The position numbers and the translations under genes are program-made. DNA of 11,694 nucleotides from Desulfuromonadaceae bacterium GWC2_58_13 (lineage in GTDB: Bacteria; Desulfobacterota; Desulfuromonadia; Desulfuromonadales; Trichloromonadaceae), in the NCBI GenBank assembly GCA_001825565.1, contig MHXM01000011.1, forward strand, positions 35,700-47,393. The letters run 5' to 3'. Shown piece by piece: positions 6,332 to 11,694 of the stretch; positions within the stretch are counted from its first letter, which is position 1, and the number at the start of each line of letters is the position of its first letter. Under the pieces are notes generated by a model. It saw nothing but the letters and a program-made list of their open reading frames with translations. It was not told the DNA's origin and searched no databases.

Positions 6332-6958
6332 GTAAAATGTTGTTATAAAATAATGAAGGGTACCAGGGCGCCTGTCAAGCGGTCGAACCACATTTTTATC
6401 GCAGGAATTCCCATCGAGGGTGAGACACATTAGAAACACCATGTTGGAATCCCTTTTGATCCACCGCAATGAATCGGTCAAGGTCGTGTAATCAAAGGGC
6501 TATGGCTGGGATATCGCACCCGGACCGGTCGGCTGGCCAACGTTTGGATGCCAAACGATTGGAGGATGGCTGGCATTTACCTGATTTGTAACTATTGAAT
6601 ATGGCAGCACAAAAATAATGCCAAGGGATGGATTAAAAACTGCGATACGTGGTTCGTCCCGGAGGGAAACGTCTTGTGGATTTCTTTGTTTCGGCGTCAT
6701 TCTCACGGTTTTCTCACCCCCACGAGCAAGACACTTCAGAAAATATCGCCTCACAGGGATTTTTTAAAACAAAAATTCATTTCTGAAACCCTGTATTATC
6801 AAAGTCGTCCCGCGAGGCAACGTTTGCAAAAAGCGTTGCCGATGTCCGCTTTCCTCCCGGGGTGAAACTTTCTGATTGCATTTTGTTTCTCTGTTTTGTT
6901 TAATCTATGCCGTGCTTAATTAGTGAGGGGGAAAGAACTTTCCTGCGGGGAGCTAGAC
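6332..6958. other. Long AT-rich intergenic region ahead of the histidine kinase
   Basis: No gene with a credible start or codon use was found on either strand. Structure seen: a perfect hairpin CGTTTGG-ATG-CCAAACG at 6541-6557; ACAGGG (6753-6758) facing CCCTGT (6789-6794) around an A/T-rich interior; and GGCAACG (6816-6822) facing CGTTGCC (6834-6840). The region separates divergent genes, so it may hold promoters and regulator sites for both. Confidence 0.4.
6876..6904 (+). promoter_or_regulatory. Candidate promoter of the histidine kinase gene
   Basis: TTGCAT (6876-6881), 17 bases, then TTTAAT (6899-6904). The -10 matches at 5 of 6 and the -35 only at 3 of 6. Transcription would begin near 6911, about 48 bases before the start codon. 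Confidence 0.35.
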
Positions 6959-7945
6959 ATGTCCAAAATAAACTATCCCAAAAAAATTCTTCTGGGCGAA
7001 GCCTTCGGCTTTGCCGTTATCATTCTGATGTTGTGGGTCGACGAGATCTACGATTTGCCGCATCGACTGCTGGGTGCCGAGCCGACCGCCGTCAATACCG
7101 TCGAAAGCCTGTTCGAAACGGCGATTATCCTGGTTTTGGGCTTGGTTGTGTTGACGATTTCGGCAACCTTGGCGAACCGACTTCAGCGTTCCGATACCGA
7201 AAAGTCCCGGCTGTTCGGGGTGATTTCCCACGATCTCAGAAATCCGTTCGCCAACCTGATCGGCAATGCCGATCTGCTCAGGAAGAATTTCAACACTCTT
7301 TCCGACGAAGAGCGGCGAACCCTGAGTTCCGGCATATTCGAGTCGGCCGACAAGGCCCACGACCTATTGAAAAACCTTCTGGATTGGTCCGAGATTCAGC
7401 TCCATCGGTCGATTCCGACGGCGACGGTTTGCGATCTGCGCGAACTCGTCGATGAGTGCATCGATCATGTCGGGTTGACGGCGACCCGCAAGCAGATCGT
7501 CATCACCAACGACATCCCCGGCGGCACCCTGGTGAATGTCGACGAGACCGCTATCCGTTCGGTGTTGCGCAATCTGTTGTCCAACGCGGTCAAGTTTTCC
7601 AAGGCCGGCGGGGTCGTCGAAGTGGTCGGTAAGGGACGCGGCGGCAAGGTGCGGGTGAGCGTCGCGGATCGCGGAATCGGGATGTCCAGAAACGAGCTTA
7701 GAAGTCTGTTTAGAATGGAGACTCGTTTGTCGAAACCCGGTACTTCGGGCGAAGTCGGTAGCGGGCTTGGCCTACTGCTCAGTCACGAGCTGATTCGTCG
7801 TTGTGGCGGCAAGCTCAAGGTTCGTAGCGACTCGGGCAAGGGGAGCACCTTCTCTTTTGCTCTGCCCAAGGTCAAGGGACAGAAACCCGCGGCAAAAGTT
7901 TCGACCAGGGCGGAGGAAAATCGGGAGGTCAATTTACAGGACTGA
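6959..7945 (+). CDS. Membrane sensor histidine kinase, no receiver nearby
   Basis: A 328-residue kinase. The ATG at 6959 has GGGGAG six bases upstream, so I trim twelve residues from the longest frame. Two hydrophobic segments (about 10-27 and 52-72) leave only some 25 residues outside, with no PAS, HAMP or large sensor domain. The dimerisation/phosphoacceptor domain follows, with His91 in SHDLRNPF, then an HATPase domain: Asn209 in RNLLSNAVKF (N box), Asp237 in DRGIGM (G1), GSGLGLLL at 267-274 (G2). It would autophosphorylate His91 and pass phosphate to a response regulator Asp. None is encoded in the window, so it is an orphan kinase here. With so little periplasmic sequence, it may sense the membrane or a partner protein. 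The last 25 residues are polar and Lys/Glu-rich. Confidence 0.93.
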   Translation: MSKINYPKKILLGEAFGFAVIILMLWVDEIYDLPHRLLGAEPTAVNTVESLFETAIILVLGLVVLTISATLANRLQRSDTEKSRLFGVISHDLRNPFANLIGNADLLRKNFNTLSDEERRTLSSGIFESADKAHDLLKNLLDWSEIQLHRSIPTATVCDLRELVDECIDHVGLTATRKQIVITNDIPGGTLVNVDETAIRSVLRNLLSNAVKFSKAGGVVEVVGKGRGGKVRVSVADRGIGMSRNELRSLFRMETRLSKPGTSGEVGSGLGLLLSHELIRRCGGKLKVRSDSGKGSTFSFALPKVKGQKPAAKVSTRAEENREVNLQD

Positions 7946-7967
7946 GCGGAAACACGATGGATTTTTC

Positions 7968-8005
7968 GGGGCGGTGTGGGCATGGATGGCCTTCATCGCC
8001 CCTTT
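7968..8005 (+). terminator. Probable terminator after the histidine kinase gene
   Basis: GGGGCGGTG (7968-7976) pairs with CATCGCCCC (7994-8002) with one G-U pair, and TTTGTGTTT follows. The T-run is interrupted, so strength is uncertain. It lies 22 bases after the kinase stop and before the convergent Nudix gene. Confidence 0.5.
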
Positions 8006-8038
8006 GTGTTTCGACGTCGGGGCGAGGCCGCCAATCCT

Positions 8039-8653
8039 TCAGAGGTGGGGGGATAGCGCGGGCATCCCGAGTTTTTTCATGAATTGACGGATCAGTCGAT
8101 AGGTGATCCCCCAGAGCAACGGGCGGTTCGGACCAAGCAGGTCGATGGCCGGCGCCCGTCGAATTTTCTGGTTCCAGGGAATGTCAGCCTGGACCTGCCG
8201 GGCGGGATTCCGCAGTTCGTCCAGCGGGAAAAAAAACAGTTCGCTGACTTCGTGGTTGAGGTCGGTGGCGTGGGCGACATCCTTCGCCAGCGCGTAAACG
8301 AAGCAGGAAACCTGCACCGGCAGATAAGCGCCGATTATATCGTCCAGTTGCCCCAGGTAGTCGGCCTGAGTCAAATCGAGCCCGACCTCTTCGAGGGTTT
8401 CCCGTTCGGCGGCTCGACGAGCGCCGGCATCGCCAGGGTCGATGCGTCCGCCGGGAAAGGCAAGGTTCCCCGACCAGGGATCCCGCGGGTGGCGCGCCCG
8501 CTCGATGAACAGCACCTCCAGCCCCGGTTTGGCGTCGCGCAAAATCAGGGCCACCGCGGCCTGTCCCCGTCCGGGGTCGTCTAGGAGCTTCGGCGGCTTG
8601 TCGGCGAGAGCGCGGCGGATGCGGTCGATGTCTACTGCTGATGAACGGGGCAT
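8039..8653 (-). CDS. Nudix hydrolase, CoA pyrophosphatase (NudL/YeaB)-like
   Basis: A 204-residue cytoplasmic hydrolase. The Nudix box spans about 68-92: GGRIDPGDAG, then RETLEEVGL with R84, E85, E88 and E89, which bind the metal. As in NudL-type enzymes there is one extra residue between the GG and the RE part. In front of it LFIERARHPRDPWSGNLAFPGG has the shape of the UPF0035 segment of CoA pyrophosphatases, but with DPWSGN in place of the LRxHxGQ pattern, so a CoA substrate is likely rather than certain. Such enzymes split CoA or acyl-CoA into phosphopantetheine and ADP. AAGG lies eight bases upstream of the ATG. The metallophosphoesterase gene lies 104 bases upstream on the same strand, so the two may be cotranscribed. 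It converges on the histidine kinase gene. Confidence 0.87.
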   Translation of the reverse strand: MPRSSAVDIDRIRRALADKPPKLLDDPGRGQAAVALILRDAKPGLEVLFIERARHPRDPWSGNLAFPGGRIDPGDAGARRAAERETLEEVGLDLTQADYLGQLDDIIGAYLPVQVSCFVYALAKDVAHATDLNHEVSELFFFPLDELRNPARQVQADIPWNQKIRRAPAIDLLGPNRPLLWGITYRLIRQFMKKLGMPALSPHL

Positions 8654-8757
8654 TTGGTAAACCTTGGATAGCTGGAATTACCCTGATGATTTCGAAAATC
8701 TGATGTTTGTCCAGTTTGCCACAAATGAGTTCGGCAATCCAGCGACTGTCTTTGGAT

Positions 8758-9906
8758 TCATGGTTGCCTGGAGGGCATTGGTGGATAAGGGGTCAGTTCG
8801 ATCAGGGTGATTTCCGGCGGCGAGAAGACCCGGACCGGCGGACCCCAGGTGCCGGCCCCCCGACTGACGTAAAGGCGGGTTCCGGTGGCCAAACGGTACA
8901 ACCCGTTCTGCATGGGGTATTCCAGGGCGGTCACCAGGTTGAAGGGAAAAATCTGGCCGCGATGGGCATGTCCGGAGAGCTGCAGGTCGAAAAATTCTTC
9001 GGCGGCGGCGGAAACCAGCGGTCGGTGCTTGAGCAGGAGGGTGAAGTGGCAGCGGTCGGTCGGCTTAATCAGGGCCGCTTCGTCGCCCGGATGACCGCCG
9101 GCCGGATCATCGACGCCGGCAACTATCAGCGGACCAACGCTGATCGCGCGGTTGCGCAGCAGGGTGAAGCCGCTGCGTTGCAGAAACCGCAGGGCTTGAT
9201 CGAGGCCGGCGTAATATTCATGATTGCCGGTGATGGCATACTTGCCGAGAGGCGGCGAAACACGGGAGAAGATTTCGGCCAGGCCGGCCAGATGGTCGAT
9301 CCGGCCGTCGACCATGTCGCCGGTCGCGACCAGCAGGTCGGGCTGAAGCTGCTCGACCTGTGTAATGACCCGGTCCAGCATGGCGTTTCTGTGAATCAGC
9401 CCGAGGTGCAGATCGGATATCTGGACGATGCGGAGGGGTTTCGCTTCGACCGGCAGCTTGTCTGTTTTAATGTGAATCGTTTCGACTTGCAGCTGGTTCG
9501 CCTCGAATGATCCATGGATACACAGGAGAACGGCCAGGGCCGGAACGAGGACGGCGCAACGCGGCCCGTGCAAGGAGTATTCGGTCAGCCCACGGTGGAG
9601 GCGCCCCAGGGGGCGCAGCAACAGATCCCAGGCAAACACGACAACAAAGCCGGCGAACGAGATAAAGACCAAGGCCATCCAGCTATAGCCGATCAATGCC
9701 AGCATCCTGGCGCCCGTTTCCAGCTCGATCCGTTCCAATACGCTGACCAGCACCGGGGATATGACCATCAGGGTCATAAAGGCCAGGGTTGTCCAGCGGG
9801 ATCGGGGGCGAGGCGTCAGGATGGGACGGATGCCCCGGTAGACGAGGACATGCATCGCCCCATAGAGGGAAAGAAAGACGGTCAGGAAAATTGCCAGGCG
9901 GATCAT
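8758..9906 (-). CDS. Membrane-bound metallophosphoesterase (YaeI/YkuE-like)
   Basis: A 382-residue protein. Around four hydrophobic segments (about 3-22, 38-56, 70-94, 116-133) are followed by a calcineurin-like phosphoesterase domain from residue 155. All metal-ligand motifs are present: D165 and H167 in DLHLG, D197 in GDMVDG, N228 and H229 in GNHEYY, H294 in KHRPL, H313 and H315 in GHAHRGQ. By homology the enzyme would use two metal ions to cut phosphate esters, perhaps lipid or UDP-linked as in YaeI; the real substrate is unknown. I use the ATG at 9906, ten bases after GGAG; an ATG eleven codons upstream falls next to the terminator of the preceding gene. The stop is followed by the Nudix gene on the same strand. 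Confidence 0.92.
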   Translation of the reverse strand: MIRLAIFLTVFLSLYGAMHVLVYRGIRPILTPRPRSRWTTLAFMTLMVISPVLVSVLERIELETGARMLALIGYSWMALVFISFAGFVVVFAWDLLLRPLGRLHRGLTEYSLHGPRCAVLVPALAVLLCIHGSFEANQLQVETIHIKTDKLPVEAKPLRIVQISDLHLGLIHRNAMLDRVITQVEQLQPDLLVATGDMVDGRIDHLAGLAEIFSRVSPPLGKYAITGNHEYYAGLDQALRFLQRSGFTLLRNRAISVGPLIVAGVDDPAGGHPGDEAALIKPTDRCHFTLLLKHRPLVSAAAEEFFDLQLSGHAHRGQIFPFNLVTALEYPMQNGLYRLATGTRLYVSRGAGTWGPPVRVFSPPEITLIELTPYPPMPSRQP

Positions 9907-9940
9907 GGGCGCCAAACTCCTTTGCCAATAAAATAGCATA

Positions 9941-9973
9941 AAAAAGCCCCCGGTCGGCAGACCGGGGGCTTTT
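9941..9973. terminator. Bidirectional rho-independent terminator after the lipoprotein gene
   Basis: A ten-base-pair stem (9946-9955 with 9960-9969, GCCCCCGGTC type) has a four-base loop GGCA, five A residues before it and four T residues after. On the minus strand it ends the lipoprotein transcript 17 bases past the stop codon. The T-runs on both sides would also work on the plus strand. Confidence 0.92.
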
Positions 9974-9990
9974 AACCGAAATGGAAGCGA

Positions 9991-10761
9991 TTATTCGGCG
10001 GTAACTTGGCCGTCTTCGATGATCAAGGCATATTGGTAGCCGTGCCCGAAGTCTTTGTCGGTGGTGAGAACGCCGGTAACCACGACGGTGTCGCCGACAT
10101 TGGCCGTGGAGGTGGTGGTGATGGTCAGGTCATTGGTTCCCTCGGCGCCGGTGCCGTCCTGCAGGTGGATCCAGTTTTTGCCCATGATCTCGGGACTGAA
10201 CTTGACGACCTTGCCGCGGACGGTGATTTGCTGGCCGGCCAGTTCGGTCTTGCCGGTGTAGATTTCCTCGATGGTCTTACCGCCTTCGGCCTTGACAATG
10301 CCGGTCAGGTCAACGTTGTCCGCCTTGGCAGCGCCGATTGCGGGATGTCCGCTGGGAAGTTCCGCGGCCGGGGCGGCTGCCGTCATGTCGCCGGCGCCGC
10401 CGACCATAATGGCCGGGACGAAATAGACCAGGTCGAAATCGCGATTGAGGGTTTTGCTGTGGTAGTTGGGCATGGGCATCCCCTCGGGAACCGCGACGCT
10501 GTCACCGACCGCAACCTTGAATTCGGGGGCTGCCGCCCAGAATTTTTCGCTGCCGGTATCGACCTGAACGTAGGTATAGCCGGCGGCGTTGATGGTTTCC
10601 GCGACGGTGCCGCTTTTGCCCGGGGTGGCCGTCGGCGCGGGAGCGGTGGCCTCGGCGGGAGCCTGGGGCTCGGCAGCGGTTTTGGGCGTCTCATCCTTGC
10701 AGCCGGCGGCCATGGTCAGCACCAGGGCCCCGATGGACAGGTATAAAAGTTGTTTTTTCAC
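9991..10761 (-). CDS. Lipoprotein with NrfJ-like segment and OB-fold domain
   Basis: A 256-residue exported lipoprotein. I start it at a GTG (10761), eight bases after GGAGG; this gives a signal peptide ending AAGC with Cys21 as lipid attachment site. A low-complexity Ala/Pro/Thr/Glu linker (22-48) follows. Residues about 50-118 (GTVAETINAAGYTYVQVDTG, KFWAAAPEFKVAVGD, then MPMPNYHSKTLNRDFD) closely follow a short module that I know from NrfJ-like periplasmic proteins of nitrite-reductase clusters. Residues about 160-255 resemble an OB-fold (tRNA_anti-like) domain: AGQQITVRGKVVKF, then NWIHLQDGTG. No CXXCH heme site is present. The gene stands alone, with a promoter candidate upstream and a strong terminator downstream. 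Role unknown; binding to a metal, a nucleotide or a redox partner at the outer or inner membrane would fit. Confidence 0.85.
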   Translation of the reverse strand: MKKQLLYLSIGALVLTMAAGCKDETPKTAAEPQAPAEATAPAPTATPGKSGTVAETINAAGYTYVQVDTGSEKFWAAAPEFKVAVGDSVAVPEGMPMPNYHSKTLNRDFDLVYFVPAIMVGGAGDMTAAAPAAELPSGHPAIGAAKADNVDLTGIVKAEGGKTIEEIYTGKTELAGQQITVRGKVVKFSPEIMGKNWIHLQDGTGAEGTNDLTITTTSTANVGDTVVVTGVLTTDKDFGHGYQYALIIEDGQVTAE

Positions 10762-10840
10762 AGGGTTTTCCTCCAGATGGTTGTTGGTTTTGGGGCGTTG
10801 GCCCACCACGATATTGGTTTGAATGTTAATTCGACTTTGA

Positions 10841-10870
10841 AATCTAGCATAAAGGCAGGGAATGAAACAA
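10841..10870 (-). promoter_or_regulatory. Candidate extended -10 promoter of the lipoprotein gene
   Basis: On the minus strand TTGTTT (complement of 10865-10870), 18 bases, then TGC-TAGATT with the -10 at 10841-10846 complement. The -35 is weak (3 of 6) but the TG ahead of the -10 helps. Transcription would begin near 10834, leaving a leader of about 70 bases that includes a small GGGC/GCCC hairpin (10793-10804). Confidence 0.35.
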
Positions 10871-11039
10871 GGGGGTTTTGATCTGTTGTGCTTCGTATAT
10901 ATCCACACTTCGATTAAAGGAGTTAGCATTCCGTCGGGTTTTTGCCGTTCGGTAGGTTGCAGGCATCCCTGATCCCTTGCCAGGGACCGGGAATAGTGTC
11001 ATCATAATGCGGATTAAATAAACGAAACAAGGAGTCGGG

Positions 11040-11297
11040 ATGGTTCGTGACAATGATCTGGTCGCTATTTTTCATTCCATTCACCGAGTCATGAAAGCCG
11101 AAAAGGCACTCAAGCAAGAACGGGTGGACATTCTTCTGATCCCGGTGCCGCGCCAGCTTACCTCGGATTGTGGGCTGGCCATACGTTATCCGGAGCAGGA
11201 ACGGAACCGGGTGTTGCTGGTGCTGCTTCGGGAGGACCTGCTTCCCGCCGAGCTGTACAGTTACACCGGCAAGGAGTTTCGGCGCGTGGAGTTCTGA
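11040..11297 (+). CDS. DUF3343 family protein (putative Se/S carrier-like)
   Basis: An 85-residue cytoplasmic protein. The pattern ATFHS..HRVMKAEKALK, then IPVPRQLTSDCGLAIRY with Cys44, is that of DUF3343, a small family related to the YedF C-terminal part and annotated as a putative selenium or sulfur carrier. The Cys in SDCG is its most conserved residue (family knowledge). AAGGAG lies five bases upstream of the ATG at 11040. It is followed at 108 bases by ffh, which has its own promoter. No selenium or sulfur-transfer gene is visible next to it, so its role here is unknown. Full length compared with the family. Confidence 0.85.
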   Translation: MVRDNDLVAIFHSIHRVMKAEKALKQERVDILLIPVPRQLTSDCGLAIRYPEQERNRVLLVLLREDLLPAELYSYTGKEFRRVEF

Positions 11298-11332
11298 TCC
11301 TTCCAGGGGGTTGTTTTTGGTTGGTTTTTCCC

Positions 11333-11361
11333 TTGACAAGGATTTTACGCTTAACTATAGT
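11333..11361 (+). promoter_or_regulatory. Strong sigma-70 promoter of ffh
   Basis: TTGACA (11333-11338) and TATAGT (11356-11361) are separated by 17 bases; the -35 is perfect and the -10 differs at one position. Transcription would begin near 11368, giving a leader of about 37 bases. This is the best promoter in the window and suits a housekeeping gene. Confidence 0.88.
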
Positions 11362-11404
11362 TCCCATTTTGGCGATAACCCGAACGGGCAGTGTGTGAAT
11401 CTGG

Positions 11405-11694
11405 ATGCTTGACAACCTGACGGAAAAATTTGATTCGGTTTTCAAGAAGCTCCGTGGCCACGGACGCCTGACCGAGGATAATATCAAGGAGGCTCTGCGG
11501 GAAGTCCGTCTGGTTCTGCTTGAAGCCGACGTGAATTTTCGGGTCGTCAAGGATTTCGTCGAAGCGGTGCGGGTTCGGGCTGTCGGACAGGACGTGCTCA
11601 AGAGCCTGACCCCGGCCCAGCAGGTCGTCAAGGTTGTTCGCGACGAGCTCGGTCGCCTGATGGGCGAGGGGGAGGACAACAGTCTTCAGCTCGG
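11405..11694 (+). CDS. ffh: Signal recognition particle GTPase Ffh, 5' part
   Basis: The first 96 codons of the SRP54-type protein that binds signal sequences of nascent membrane proteins with 4.5S RNA and docks on FtsY. What is seen is the N domain: MLDNLTEKFDSVFKKLRGHG, then EALREVRLVLLEADVNFRVV and LTPAQQVVKVV, which match Ffh closely. The GTPase G domain and the Met-rich M domain lie beyond the edge. The usual length is about 450 residues. The ATG at 11405 gives the normal Ffh N-terminus but has no good Shine-Dalgarno in front. A near-consensus promoter precedes it. In this bacterial group it commonly leads a cluster with ribosomal and tRNA-modification genes, not visible here. Confidence 0.95.
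   Translation, partial: MLDNLTEKFDSVFKKLRGHGRLTEDNIKEALREVRLVLLEADVNFRVVKDFVEAVRVRAVGQDVLKSLTPAQQVVKVVRDELGRLMGEGEDNSLQL

Noticed and set aside
6245..6481. N-terminal extension of the small membrane protein to an ATG at 6481
   Set aside because: The extension has no protein-like pattern and contains the promoter and Shine-Dalgarno used for the shorter start.
6500..6754. 84-codon minus-strand frame
   Set aside because: No ribosome binding site, no domain, and hairpins lie inside; looks like chance.
10762..10929. N-terminal extension of the lipoprotein to an ATG at 10929
   Set aside because: The signal peptide would be buried and the extension holds the Shine-Dalgarno and promoter candidate; the GTG start fits better.
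1..11694. CRISPR arrays, insertion sequences, prophage or integron parts
   Set aside because: No regularly spaced repeats, no transposase or integrase frames, and no terminal inverted repeats with target duplication were seen.

Overview
The window looks like the chromosome of a Gram-negative anaerobe or facultative anaerobe of the Desulfuromonadales / Geobacter-Pelobacter type (Desulfobacterota). That is an inference from gene content: an ActP-type symporter with a small partner subunit, an acetyl-CoA-synthetase-like ligase behind a DEDDh exonuclease, a periplasmic NrfJ-like/OB-fold lipoprotein, and a DUF3343 protein just ahead of ffh. There is no rRNA or tRNA to fix the taxon. Protein genes are moderately GC-rich with good Shine-Dalgarno sites. 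The stretch 5.7-6.95 kb is visibly more AT-rich and almost gene-free.

Layout. 1-2238 (minus): a DEDDh exonuclease followed, with a one-base TAATG overlap, by a large acyl-CoA synthetase that runs off the left edge. 2508-3176 (plus): a membrane-anchored TPR protein with its own terminator. 3635-5654 (minus): a two-gene symporter operon (small subunit, then ActP-like transporter) ending at a strong terminator. 5.66-6.96 kb: regulatory or unknown DNA with tandem 11-bp repeats, hairpins, palindromes and one small single-pass membrane protein gene (minus). 6959-7945 (plus): a short membrane histidine kinase without an adjacent response regulator. 8039-9906 (minus): a Nudix (CoA-pyrophosphatase-like) gene and a membrane metallophosphoesterase. 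9991-10761 (minus): a lipoprotein with NrfJ-like and OB-fold segments, ending at a strong terminator. 11040-11297 (plus): a DUF3343 protein. 11405-end (plus): the 5' part of ffh (signal recognition particle GTPase) behind a near-consensus sigma-70 promoter.

How they may work together. The symporter pair and the acyl-CoA synthetase fit uptake and CoA activation of a short or medium carboxylate. The ligase has two striking departures from acetyl-CoA synthetase: the glycine-rich phosphate loop is rewritten, and the acyl-pocket Trp is Gly. The transporter has Asn where the family usually has an important Asp. These suggest a substrate or chemistry other than plain acetate, but that is inference. 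The remaining genes (phosphoesterase, Nudix, kinase, lipoprotein, DUF3343, ffh) look like independent housekeeping or signalling units. I found no CRISPR array, transposon, prophage, tRNA, rRNA or defence island.
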